41,083 nucleotides of DNA from Chloroflexota bacterium. GTDB lineage: Bacteria > Chloroflexota > Dormibacteria > Dormibacterales > Dormibacteraceae. This document shows positions 30,849-38,595 of this stretch, piece after piece; the stretch's first letter is position 1, and each line of letters opens with the position of its first letter. The notes beneath the pieces are model-generated. The model made no database searches, was not told the DNA's origin, and was given only the letters and a program-made list of their open reading frames with translations. Location of the stretch: NCBI GenBank assembly GCA_005882135.1, contig VBDR01000041.1:1-41083 (forward strand), given 5' to 3'. Both the position numbers and the translations under genes were made by a program.

Positions 30849-32488
30849 CCGCCGGTGCCCACGCGGGCGCCGCCGAAACCGCCAGCGCCGCCGCGCGTGT
30901 TGCCCGTGCCCGTGGTGACACGGACCGTCGGGATGACGACCTGCTCGCCGTCGTTCAGGCCCCCGGTCACCTCGGTGAACTGGTCGCCGGCGACGCCGGT
31001 GTCGATCGGCGTCTGGACCTGCTGCCCGCCCGCCAGGACCATGACATACGCCTGGCCCCCGACGTGGCTGATGGCGAGGTTGGGCACCGTGATCGCGTTG
31101 GTCGCCTTGTTCACGGTGACCGTGGCGTTCGCGGTCATCCCCTGCTTCAAGGCTTTGTTGGTCTGGTTCAGGGCGATCGTCGAGTAGTAGTTCACGACTC
31201 CGCCCGTCGTGGTCGCGGCGCTCGCGACCGCGATGACGTGGCCGCTGATGGTCAGGTTGGGCACGGCGTCGAATGTGACCTGAGCGTCCTGGTTGAAAGC
31301 GAGCCGCGACGCGTCCGACTCGGCGAATGGAACCACGACCTCCATCGCGCTCACGTTGCCGATGACCATGAAGGCGTTGGTGGCGGTGCTTGTCGGCAGC
31401 GGCGCCTGGCTGCCCGGAGCCTCGGCGGTGGTGCCCCCGCCAGGGGCGACGGTCTCGCCGACCACGCCGCTGATGCTGTTGACCTCGCCGTCCATCGGCG
31501 ACACGAGCGTGGTGCTGCTCAGGTTCGCCTGCGCAGTTTGAAGCGCCGCCTGGGCGTTGGCGAGCTGGGCCCGCGCGGAGGCGATCTGGTTAGGCTTGGT
31601 CTCGGTCTGCGTCTTGAGCTGGTCCTGCGCGCTGGTCAGCGAGGCCAGGGCCTGGTTGACGCTGCGCTGGCCGGTGACCTTGTCGGTCTGCTGCTTGGCG
31701 GTGTCCTGGTTCAGCCTGGTTTGGTCGGCGCCGACCTGGGCCGTGTCGAGATTCACCTTGTTCTGATCGTTGGTGACCGTCCCCTGCGCGGTGGAAACCG
31801 AGGTGAACTCGTTGAGGCACTGCGCCGAATAGCTCGCGAAGGCCACGCCCTGGCAGGTGGGGTCACCGTTGAAGGTGGCGAGGGCGGTTTGATACGTGGC
31901 CTTGTCGTTCGTGAGCTGCAGGAGGTCGTTCTGATATGTGAGGTTGAAGCTGAGCGTCTGCTGGTCGGCTGCCAGCTGGGTCTGGTCCGCGGCGACCTGG
32001 TTTGCGTCCTGCGTGCTGGTGAGGTTGACCTGGGCAACCGTGTCGGTGTAGGTCTGCTGCGCGGTCGCCACGTTGTTTTGGAGCTGCGTGATCTGGTTTT
32101 GGGTCAGTGGCGTCAGCACCGCCTGCAGGTTGGCCTGTGCGGTCGCGACGTTGGCGGTCGCCTGGTCGACTGCGTTCCGTTCGGACGAGGCATCGACGGC
32201 GGCCAGCGTCTGGCCGGCCGTGACGTGGTCGCCGACGTGGACATCGATCTCGGTCAGCGTGCCGGCGACCTTGAAGCTCACGTTCGACTGCGATTGGGGG
32301 ACGAGGTTGCCTGAGCCGGTGATGCTCGCGGTTACCGTGCGGCGCGCGACCGTGTAGAGGTTCAGCGAGCTGGCCGTGTTCTTGCCGGGCACGAACATGT
32401 CGCGGTAAATCAGCGTGCCGAGGACCAAGGCAATGATGGCCAGGCCGGCCACGACCATTCGCGTCCTGTTCAAGAAACCAATCAACAC
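30845..32488 (-). CDS. HlyD/MacA-type periplasmic adaptor with long coiled coil
   Basis: A 547-residue membrane-fusion protein, long for a MacA-type adaptor (usually about 370). It has an N-terminal anchor (TRMVVAGLAIIALVLGTLIY), the lipoyl half-motif GTLTEIDVHVGDHVTAGQTLAAVDA, then a Gln/Ala/Thr-rich alpha-helical hairpin (about 105-330) built of AQANLQAV, NVATAQQTYTDTV, DQTQLAADQQTL-like heptads, interrupted by a loop with two Cys (PTCQGVAFASYSAQC). The second lipoyl half and beta-barrel follow (TLVSPMDGEVNSISGVVGETV and AMEVVVPFAESDASRL), and a Gly-rich tail ends the protein. It bridges the MacB-like permease to whatever lies outside. In a monoderm cell such adaptors export peptides or lipids without an outer-membrane duct. 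Confidence 0.88.
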   Translation of the reverse strand: MLIGFLNRTRMVVAGLAIIALVLGTLIYRDMFVPGKNTASSLNLYTVARRTVTASITGSGNLVPQSQSNVSFKVAGTLTEIDVHVGDHVTAGQTLAAVDASSERNAVDQATANVATAQANLQAVLTPLTQNQITQLQNNVATAQQTYTDTVAQVNLTSTQDANQVAADQTQLAADQQTLSFNLTYQNDLLQLTNDKATYQTALATFNGDPTCQGVAFASYSAQCLNEFTSVSTAQGTVTNDQNKVNLDTAQVGADQTRLNQDTAKQQTDKVTGQRSVNQALASLTSAQDQLKTQTETKPNQIASARAQLANAQAALQTAQANLSSTTLVSPMDGEVNSISGVVGETVAPGGGTTAEAPGSQAPLPTSTATNAFMVIGNVSAMEVVVPFAESDASRLAFNQDAQVTFDAVPNLTISGHVIAVASAATTTGGVVNYYSTIALNQTNKALKQGMTANATVTVNKATNAITVPNLAISHVGGQAYVMVLAGGQQVQTPIDTGVAGDQFTEVTGGLNDGEQVVIPTVRVTTGTGNTRGGAGGFGGARVGTGG

Positions 32489-32512
32489 GTCATCCCTCCA
32501 CGGTCATTGAAT

Positions 32513-33283
32513 TCACCAATTGAGATCGCCGAACGACCAGCCATCCGTGGAACCAAAGCGCGTGACCACTGCCAGACCAAGCCCGGCCATCGTCACGGCG
32601 GCGAGGGCAAAGACGCCTGCGTAGGGGATGACCGCCAGGTCGAACACCACCAGGGCGCCGGCGAGCGCGGCGATCAGCGGATGCACGGCCGGCAGTCGGA
32701 GCCTGCGATGCAGCAGCCGTCCGATGGCGAGCGCGATGCACGCGATCCCGAACAGCGCGGCGAGCAAGGCGGCGAACAAGACGAACGGGACGACCGCGAG
32801 AAAGACCAGCGTGAACCGCAGTAGCGTGATCGCGGCGAGCGTCAGCAGCACGATCACCAGCCCGGCGCCAAGCGCGATCTCAGCGCCGTGATTCGCCTCC
32901 AGGCGTTCGACCGCATTACGCGCTCGCGTCGGGAACAGCAAGAGCCCCGCCAGCGCCAGCAGCACCAAGCCCGCGCCGTCGCTCAGGAAGACGCGAAGGG
33001 CCTGGTATGGGTTGAGCGGCCCGAAGCCTGCGATCTGGGGATCGAAGACGAACCTTTCACTGATTCCGCTGCGGTCAAAACGAAGAGTCTCCGGAGGCCT
33101 GACCCCGGGGCTGACTTTCTTGACCACCTGTGTGCCGACGAGCACGTCCGCCATGGGGTTCGGCCATCGGGCGCCGGCTGTGATGTCGGCGAGCGCCAGC
33201 AGGATGCCTGCGACCACAAGACCGCAGATGAGGATCGCCCAGGACCAGCGTCGGAGTGGATGAAGCGCGCTTGATTCACTCAC
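32513..33283 (-). CDS. Hypothetical membrane protein of the sigma-factor/exporter operon
   Basis: A 256-residue protein with an N-terminal helix (WSWAILICGLVVAGILLALADI), an extracytoplasmic stretch of about 65 residues (WPNPMADVLVGTQVVKKVSPGVRPPETLRFDRSGISERF), then five to six further helices (LVLLALAGLLLF, GAGLVIVLLTLAAITLL, LVFLAVVPFVLFAALLAALFGIACIALAI, PLIAALAGALVVFDLAVI and VFALAAVTMAGLGLAVV). No family recognised. It overlaps the anti-sigma gene by 8 nt and lies 24 nt before the adaptor gene. The location suggests a role in sensing or in the exporter complex; this is inference. Confidence 0.6.
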   Translation of the reverse strand: MSESSALHPLRRWSWAILICGLVVAGILLALADITAGARWPNPMADVLVGTQVVKKVSPGVRPPETLRFDRSGISERFVFDPQIAGFGPLNPYQALRVFLSDGAGLVLLALAGLLLFPTRARNAVERLEANHGAEIALGAGLVIVLLTLAAITLLRFTLVFLAVVPFVLFAALLAALFGIACIALAIGRLLHRRLRLPAVHPLIAALAGALVVFDLAVIPYAGVFALAAVTMAGLGLAVVTRFGSTDGWSFGDLNW

Positions 33284-33821
33284 GCGCGGTACGGCGGCCG
33301 GTGAGCGGGCCTGGCGTGAGCCGGATCAGGATCGAGAGGTGATAACCGGCGATCGCGGTGAGCGCGATCAGCGCCACGAGCAGCACCACATCGACGCGGG
33401 GAACAGTCGGCAGAGGTCCTGCGCCTGAGCCCCAGCCCGCCAACCCGAGAAGGTCTCCGAAGATGCCCGAGGCGATGGAGGTGAGGCCGTCGAGGCCGGA
33501 CAGATACCAGAGGATGAAGGTGGACAGGATTGCTTCCGGCAGCAGAAGAGTCCAGGCCCGTCGGTCGCGGACGCGAGACGGCGTGATCGAGCGCATGACG
33601 CCGTGGATCAGCGACTCCGGGGGCCGTGGGGAGCTCAGGGCGCGGAGTCGGAATGGAATGGAGATCGCCTGTTCGTGTTGGCGGCGGCAGTCGGCGCAGC
33701 CGGCGAGGTGGCGCCGCACCGCCGACGCGAGCGTCGGATCGTCCTCGGCCAGGTAGCCATCGGCGTATGCCTCGAGGAGGATGCGCACGCGCGCGCACGC
33801 GAGGGGTTGGTCGCCGGTCAT
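33276..33821 (-). CDS. Anti-sigma factor with zinc-finger (ZAS) domain and two membrane helices
   Basis: A 181-residue protein. The N-terminal cytosolic domain has the ZAS motif: Cys9 and HLAGCADC with His38, Cys42 and Cys45, which holds the cognate ECF sigma factor inactive. Two hydrophobic segments follow (AILSTFILWYLSGL and VDVVLLVALIALTAIAGYHLSIL) with a short loop between. The ATG overlaps the sigma-factor stop (ATGA at 33818-33821), the standard sigma/anti-sigma arrangement. Release may be by redox or zinc loss or by proteolysis; the sequence does not say which. Confidence 0.88.
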   Translation of the reverse strand: MTGDQPLACARVRILLEAYADGYLAEDDPTLASAVRRHLAGCADCRRQHEQAISIPFRLRALSSPRPPESLIHGVMRSITPSRVRDRRAWTLLLPEAILSTFILWYLSGLDGLTSIASGIFGDLLGLAGWGSGAGPLPTVPRVDVVLLVALIALTAIAGYHLSILIRLTPGPLTGRRTARE

Positions 33822-34399
33822 CGCGACCCCTCCTCCGCCTCGGCCAGCGCGTTGCGGAGCTGGGCTCGCGCGCGGTGAAGGCGCGACTTGATCGCGGGGA
33901 CGGACAGGTTGAGGCTGTGGCCGACCTGCTCGAGGGAGAGGTCGGCGTAGTAGTGAAGGAGGATCGGCAGGCGGTAAGCGGGGTCGAGCTGCGCGAGCGC
34001 CTGGACGAGCACGGGATCGTGCGGCCGGGGGGTCTTGGCTTCGTCGACGGTTTCGTCTGACAGCTCTGCCGGGACCGGCACCCGCTTGCGCCGGTAGTTG
34101 ATGGTCGTGTTCGCGGCCAGCTTCCAGAACCAGGGCTCGAAAGGCCGCTCGGGGTCGTAGCGCCCCAGGTTGCGGTAGAGCTTGACGAAGATCTCCTGCG
34201 CCAGGTCGTGGGCTTCGTCCACGTCGCGGAGGTGCTGGTAGGCGAAGCCGTAGACCCTTCGCTGCAGCCGGCGGAGCAGCTCCTCGAAGGCGTCGAGGTC
34301 GCCGCCGGTCGCCTGCCGGACCAGCTGGGCGGCCACCAGCGCTTGCGAGCTCGAAACGCCGCTCATCAAGCTCGCATCCAGGGTCGCCTCGGCATGCAT
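33818..34399 (-). CDS. ECF-family RNA polymerase sigma factor
   Basis: A 193-residue sigma-70-family protein with only regions 2 and 4. Region 2 is RRVYGFAYQHLRDVDEAHDLAQEIFVKLYRNLGRY through PFEPWFWKLAANTTINYRRKR. Region 4 is DPAYRLPILLHYYADLSLEQVGHSLNLSVPAIKSRLHRARAQLRNAL, with its helix-turn-helix. ATG 34399 is preferred because the longer frame (to 34540) has no family similarity and crosses the divergent promoter region. First gene of the seven-gene operon, so autoactivation is likely. Confidence 0.9.
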   Translation of the reverse strand: MHAEATLDASLMSGVSSSQALVAAQLVRQATGGDLDAFEELLRRLQRRVYGFAYQHLRDVDEAHDLAQEIFVKLYRNLGRYDPERPFEPWFWKLAANTTINYRRKRVPVPAELSDETVDEAKTPRPHDPVLVQALAQLDPAYRLPILLHYYADLSLEQVGHSLNLSVPAIKSRLHRARAQLRNALAEAEEGSR

Positions 34400-34572
34400 C
34401 AAACGGTACCTACCCCGGACCACGATGGCCGGTTGCTCGAATCCACATACCTTTCTCGGGCCCTCCCCACCTCCATCCGGCTTCCTCCCCCAGCCGGCAC
34501 GCCTGCGGCCCACCTTAGTTCGAATTTCGAGCCCCGCCAATGCCGCTCGTTAAGATGCCCGGCCTGGAATAC

Positions 34573-34614
34573 TTGCGTGGGTATATCAGGTTCGTTATAT
34601 TCCGTAAGGGATAT
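34573..34614 (+). promoter_or_regulatory. Promoter and operator of the padR-type/DHA2 exporter operon
   Basis: TTGCGT (34573-34578), exactly 17 nt, TATATT (34596-34601): a near-consensus housekeeping promoter. The expected start point at about 34608 leaves at most five bases before ATG 34613, so the transcript is almost leaderless. The inverted repeat ATATC (34583-34587)...GATAT (34610-34614) brackets the -10 and covers the start codon, suiting a PadR-type repressor. Confidence 0.65.
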
Positions 34615-35239
34615 GTCCGACACCGCCGCCGAGATCTCGGCGCTTGCCCTTTCGATCCTGGAGCTGCTGGACGAGCGGCCCATGCATCCCTACGAGCTTG
34701 CCTCGACGATGCGGGAGCGTCACCAGGACGAGTTCATCCGGCTCAATTTCGGCTCCCTTTACCACACGGTCGACGTATTGGAGCGAAACGGCTGGATCGT
34801 GCCCACCGAGCGCGAAAAAGAAGGCCGCCGACCGGAGCGGACCATCTACCGGCTCACCGATTCAGGCCGTGAAATCCTGGTCCGCGTCGTGAGCGACATC
34901 CTCGCTCATCCCCGGCGCGAGTACCCGCACTTCGCTGCCGGCCTCATGTTCATGCACCACATCGACAAAACGCAGGCAGCCGAGCACCTCAAGAACCGAG
35001 CGTCGGCGCTGAAGGCAACGAGTGAAAAGCTCAACACGATCATGTCCGAGCTCCGGCAAGAAGGCGTCAGCCGTCTCTCGCTGGTCGAGCTCGAGCACAA
35101 GATCGCGATGCTCGACGCCGAGCGCAGATGGGTTGGCAACCTCGAGAAGGAAATCAACGAAGGCAGGCTGGAGTGGAAGGTCGGAAGCGATCCCGACTAT
35201 GAACGGTTCAGGAGGAGACATGGCTCGCGCACGCACTAA
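34613..35239 (+). CDS. PadR-family transcriptional regulator
   Basis: A 208-residue PadR. The N-terminal winged helix is ISALALSILELLDERPMHPYELASTMRER, LNFGSLYHTVDVLERNGWIV and GRRPERTIYRLTDSGREILV. The C-terminal ~110 residues are the alpha-helical dimerisation domain (Vir_act_alpha_C type: HFAAGLMFMHHIDKTQAAEHLKNRASALKATSEKL...). It is expected to repress the coupled drug exporter and be released by a small aromatic or drug-like ligand. It overlaps the exporter gene by 20 nt. ATG 34613 fits the promoter spacing. Confidence 0.9.
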   Translation: MSDTAAEISALALSILELLDERPMHPYELASTMRERHQDEFIRLNFGSLYHTVDVLERNGWIVPTEREKEGRRPERTIYRLTDSGREILVRVVSDILAHPRREYPHFAAGLMFMHHIDKTQAAEHLKNRASALKATSEKLNTIMSELRQEGVSRLSLVELEHKIAMLDAERRWVGNLEKEINEGRLEWKVGSDPDYERFRRRHGSRTH

Positions 35240-36848
35240 CCCGTGGCTTGTGCTGCTCGTTTTGACCACGGGATTTTTCATGATCCTGCTCGACACGACG
35301 ATCGTGAACGTCGCGATTCCGGCCATGAGCACGGGATTGAACACGACGCTGGATCAGATCTTGTGGGTGCTCAACGCCTACATCCTGGTCTACGCGGTTC
35401 TGCTCATCACCGCGGGTCGGCTCGGCGACCTTTACGGGCAGCGCAACCTCTTCGCCATCGGCCTTTTCATCTTCACGGTGGCTTCCGCGCTTTGCGGCTT
35501 TGCGCAAGACCCGACCCAGCTGATCGCCGCACGCATTCTGCAGGGAGTCGGCGGTGCGCTGCTGACCCCGCAGACGCTCGCGATCCTCACCACGATCTTT
35601 CCTCCTGAGCGCCGCGGAGCGGCATTCGGGATCTGGGGTGGGGTGGCCGGACTCGCCACCGTGGCTGGACCGACCGTTGGCGGCGCCATCATCACCTACA
35701 TCGATTGGCGCTGGATTTTCTTCATCAACGTGCCGATCGGAATCGCCGCGCTGGCGGCGACTTTCTGGATCATCCCCGACCTCCGTCCGGGCCGCCACCA
35801 CGGATGGGACATCCTCGGCATAATCCTTGCCACCGCCGGCCTGTTCGCCATCGTGTTTGGTCTCATCGAAGGCCAGCGTTACAGCTGGGGCCAGATCGAG
35901 TCCTACGCGATCACCATCCCCGAGCTCATCGCCGGCGGCGCGGCGCTCCTGGTCATCTTCATCATCTGGGAGCGATTCCAGTCCGAGCCCCTGATGCCGC
36001 TGTCTCTCTTCAAGAATCGCAACTTCGCAATCGCGAACTGGATCGCTGCCGCCATCAGCTTTGGCATGCTGAGCATGTTTCTGCCCTTCACGATCTACCT
36101 GCAGTCGGTCCGCGGCTTCTCAGCCCTTGTGGCCGGCCTCACCCTGGCGCCCATGTCGCTGACCTCAATGTTCACGGCTCCCTTTGCGGGCCGGCTGTCC
36201 GATCGCATCGGCGGCAAGTACATCCTCATGACGGGGATCACGCTGTTCACGATCGGCATGGGCAGCATCGCCTTCATCGCGGGCCCGGATTCGACCTGGA
36301 TCAACTTCCTCGCCCCCGCCATCGTGGCCGGAGCGGGCCTGGGTATGACCTTTGCTCCCATGACCACAGTCGCCATGCGCAACATCGAACCTCGGGTCGC
36401 CGGCTCGGCATCAGCAGTGCTGAACACGATCCGGCAACTTGGCGCCGCGGTCGGCAGCGCAGTCATCGGGGCCATCCTGCAGAACCAGCTGGCGACCACG
36501 CTGCACAACCAGGCGGTCAGCCACGCCACGGCGCTGCCGTCGTCGTTCCGCGATCAGTTCATCGCCGCGTTCAGCTCGGTGTCGTCGAAGGGATTTGAAA
36601 TTGGGACCGGAGAGTCCGGGGCCAAGCTCCCCAGCAACATTCCGCCGGCGGTCGCGCATCAGCTGGCGGCTGTGGCCCACGATGTCTTCGTCAGCGCCTA
36701 TATCGAGGCCATGCACGCGACCTTCATCGTGCCGATCGTTTTCCTGGCTTTCACGGCGCTGACCACGACGTTGATCAAGCGTCGGGCGCGGCCGGCCGCA
36801 GCCCAGGAAACGCCGCAGCAAGAAGAGGTCAGAGCCGCCGCCGGGTGA
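35220..36848 (+). CDS. DHA2-family (EmrB/QacA) 14-TM MFS drug exporter
   Basis: A 542-residue major facilitator. The opening LVLLVLTTGFFMILLDTTIVNVAIPAM has motif D1 (LDxTIVNVALP); motif A appears as GRLGDLYGQRNLF, and motif C of antiporters as GVAGLATVAGPTVGGAII. The length and the two extra central helices indicate 14 TM segments. An extracytoplasmic region of about 75 residues before the last helix (SSFRDQFIAAFSSVSSKGFEIGTGES...) is typical of the family. It extrudes drugs by proton antiport. GGAGGAG at 35211-35217 just before ATG 35220, inside the padR-type gene, supports coupled translation. Confidence 0.92.
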   Translation: MARARTNPWLVLLVLTTGFFMILLDTTIVNVAIPAMSTGLNTTLDQILWVLNAYILVYAVLLITAGRLGDLYGQRNLFAIGLFIFTVASALCGFAQDPTQLIAARILQGVGGALLTPQTLAILTTIFPPERRGAAFGIWGGVAGLATVAGPTVGGAIITYIDWRWIFFINVPIGIAALAATFWIIPDLRPGRHHGWDILGIILATAGLFAIVFGLIEGQRYSWGQIESYAITIPELIAGGAALLVIFIIWERFQSEPLMPLSLFKNRNFAIANWIAAAISFGMLSMFLPFTIYLQSVRGFSALVAGLTLAPMSLTSMFTAPFAGRLSDRIGGKYILMTGITLFTIGMGSIAFIAGPDSTWINFLAPAIVAGAGLGMTFAPMTTVAMRNIEPRVAGSASAVLNTIRQLGAAVGSAVIGAILQNQLATTLHNQAVSHATALPSSFRDQFIAAFSSVSSKGFEIGTGESGAKLPSNIPPAVAHQLAAVAHDVFVSAYIEAMHATFIVPIVFLAFTALTTTLIKRRARPAAAQETPQQEEVRAAAG

Positions 36849-36850
36849 CG

Positions 36851-36875
36851 GGATGGCTCTGGGCTAGAGCCGTCC
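36851..36875. terminator. Strong hairpin between convergent MFS and GlsB-type genes
   Basis: GGATGGCTCT (36851-36860) pairs with AGAGCCGTCC (36866-36875): 10 bp with one G-U and a 5-nt loop, filling the 15-nt gap and covering the stop codon (36864-36866) of the minus-strand gene. No T-run; a bidirectional terminator is likely by position and stability. Confidence 0.6.
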
Positions 36876-37175
36876 TCCCGAGACCAACTTCAATACCGCG
36901 AGCAGGACCGCGGCGCCTATGAACGCGACCACGATGCTGCCCCAAAAGCCGACGTTCCCGCTGACCCCGAAGAAGGTGCTGAGCAGGAAGCCGCCGATGA
37001 TGGCGCCCGCGACCCCGACCACGATGTCAGCGATGCAGCCAAACCCGCGGCCGGCGACGACCCGAGCCGCAATCGCGCCGGCGATCAAGCCGACCAATAT
37101 CCACGCGATCCAGGATCCGGGGTCGAGGTTGAGGCTCGACGCGAGCAGGCCGGCGGCGATCATTTCTGAAGCCAT
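36864..37175 (-). CDS. GlsB/YeaQ/YmgE-family small membrane protein
   Basis: A 103-residue paralogue of the protein at 12800-13120. Three hydrophobic segments: SWIAWILVGLIAGAIAARVVAG, CIADIVVGVAGAIIGGFLLSTFFG and FWGSIVVAFIGAAVLLAVLKLV. The Gly spacing and WILVGLIAGAIA / DIVVGVAGAIIGG blocks define the family. The frame starts 16 nt inside the upstream hydrolase gene, so translation may be coupled; a later start nearer the first helix is possible. Last gene of the PrgI/VirB4 operon. Confidence 0.8.
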   Translation of the reverse strand: MASEMIAAGLLASSLNLDPGSWIAWILVGLIAGAIAARVVAGRGFGCIADIVVGVAGAIIGGFLLSTFFGVSGNVGFWGSIVVAFIGAAVLLAVLKLVSGGRL

Positions 37176-37996
37176 TGGGCAATCATCTCGAACACCTCGT
37201 CACTGTCGAGGTCGTTGAACGGCTCGTGGTATCTGCCCGACAGCATGCGCACCTCGCTCAGCGCGGCCGTTTTCTGGTGCAGCTCTTGACTGCCGGCGGG
37301 ATCGATCAATCGGTCATTGGTGCCGGCGAGGATCAGAAACGGAATCCGGATCTCGGCCGCTCGCTGGAGATTGTCGGCGGCGGCACGCTGCCACTCGTCA
37401 TAGAGGCGACTCGAGATCTTGCCGTGGACAAGCGGGTCGGTGCGGTAAGCCTCCACGACCTCTGGGATTCGGGAAACCGTCGCCGGATCCACCTCGTTGT
37501 TCATCGCCAGCCTCGGCACAGCCTTCGAGAGCACTCGGGCCAGGCTCGACTTCCATTCCGGGACCCTGACCTTGAGTTTCAAGGCGGGGCTGGAGACAAC
37601 GAATCGCCGCACATTGGCCAGGTTGCCCGAACGCATTGTGCTCAGCATGACCGTGCCACCAAATGAATGCCCCAGCGGGACGACCTCACCGGCCACCTGC
37701 TTTTCCACGTGGCTGACGAAGGCCGCGGTGTCGTCGATCCATTGCGACCACGAGTCGACGTGGCCGCGCTGCCCGTCGCTGTTGCCATGCCCGCGAAGGT
37801 CGACGGCGTACGTGGCCATCCGATGCCTGGCCATCCCGCGCGCGAATCGTTCGTAGCGGCCGCTGTGCTCGCCAAGGCCGTGGACGACAGCGAAGGTGAT
37901 CTTGGCGTCTGCAAAAGGCCACACCCGATACGCCAGCTTGGTTCCGTCGGCCGAGTTGAGGTGGTTTTCTGTGGCCAGGGCGCTCTCAGGCGCCAA
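37160..37996 (-). CDS. Alpha/beta hydrolase of the monoacylglycerol lipase type
   Basis: A 278-residue serine hydrolase (Hydrolase_4 / S33 type). Blocks: FAVVHGLGEHSGRYERFARGMARHRMATYAVDLRGHGNSDGQRGHV, the nucleophile elbow GHSFGG (Ser111), Asp228 in LILAGTNDRLIDP and His257 in RYHEPFND, giving a full catalytic triad. The family splits monoglycerides or lysophospholipids in the cytosol or at the membrane. It overlaps the genes on both sides (11 nt with the unknown 196-aa gene, 16 nt with the GlsB-type gene), so it is part of the PrgI/VirB4 operon. Confidence 0.87.
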   Translation of the reverse strand: MAPESALATENHLNSADGTKLAYRVWPFADAKITFAVVHGLGEHSGRYERFARGMARHRMATYAVDLRGHGNSDGQRGHVDSWSQWIDDTAAFVSHVEKQVAGEVVPLGHSFGGTVMLSTMRSGNLANVRRFVVSSPALKLKVRVPEWKSSLARVLSKAVPRLAMNNEVDPATVSRIPEVVEAYRTDPLVHGKISSRLYDEWQRAAADNLQRAAEIRIPFLILAGTNDRLIDPAGSQELHQKTAALSEVRMLSGRYHEPFNDLDSDEVFEMIAQWLQK

Positions 37997-38576
37997 GATG
38001 GCCGAACCCTCGCAGAATCTTCAATGCCTCTTGCTCGGCCTCGAGCAGGGTGGGCGCGTATGCCCGGATGCCACACAGCGCGTAGGCCCACTCGGGGCTG
38101 GGCGGACCCTGCGAGTGCAGCCGAAATGTCGGGGGATAAAAAAAGATGCGCTCGCCCTCGACCTTTTTGATCACCGGGCGCTTCGCCAGCACGTCCTCGA
38201 GTGATTGACCGCTGGGTAAACGACCTGACGCGAAGTCGAGACGGCGAAGCTTGGCCAGCGGATGGTCTTCGTCGCGAATCGACGTGTGAATTCTGTATTC
38301 CGCGCTCAGATCGCGCATAAAGATGGTGATGATCAGGGCATCGGTTTCGTCGCCTGCCATCTTCACGAATCCGGCCGCGCTGAGCCCCTTGCCTTCTTCG
38401 TTCTTGAGGTGGCGGAAGAATTCCATCTGGAAGAGGCCGCGGGACTGCGAGCTGGCCACCCATGGTTCGCCGCATCGCCACCCCCGCGCGCTGGCGAGCA
38501 CGCCGAACTGGTCGTGAAGGCGCTCCAAACGGTGCTCAGGCATGCCGTAGAGCCGGTAATGGAGGACTCTCGCCAT
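37986..38576 (-). CDS. Hypothetical protein of the VirB4 operon
   Basis: A 196-residue soluble alpha/beta protein without signal peptide or membrane helix. It opens with MARVLHYRLYGMPEHRLERLHDQFG, has WRCGEPWVASSQSRGLFQMEFF, DALIITIFMRDLSAEYRIHTSIRDEDHPL and a C-terminal PTLLEAEQEALKILRGFG helix. I recognise no family. Its start lies 19 nt after the VirB4-like gene and its end overlaps the hydrolase gene, so the operon makes them together. The codon pattern matches the surrounding genes. Confidence 0.6.
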   Translation of the reverse strand: MARVLHYRLYGMPEHRLERLHDQFGVLASARGWRCGEPWVASSQSRGLFQMEFFRHLKNEEGKGLSAAGFVKMAGDETDALIITIFMRDLSAEYRIHTSIRDEDHPLAKLRRLDFASGRLPSGQSLEDVLAKRPVIKKVEGERIFFYPPTFRLHSQGPPSPEWAYALCGIRAYAPTLLEAEQEALKILRGFGHLGA

Positions 38577-38595
38577 CGCCTGGTAAGCCTACGCG

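Noticed and set aside
31064-32314. Open frame of about 416 codons on the plus strand, antisense to the adaptor gene.
   Set aside because: It mirrors the codon structure of the real HlyD-type gene, has no motif, and long antisense frames are expected in such GC-rich DNA.
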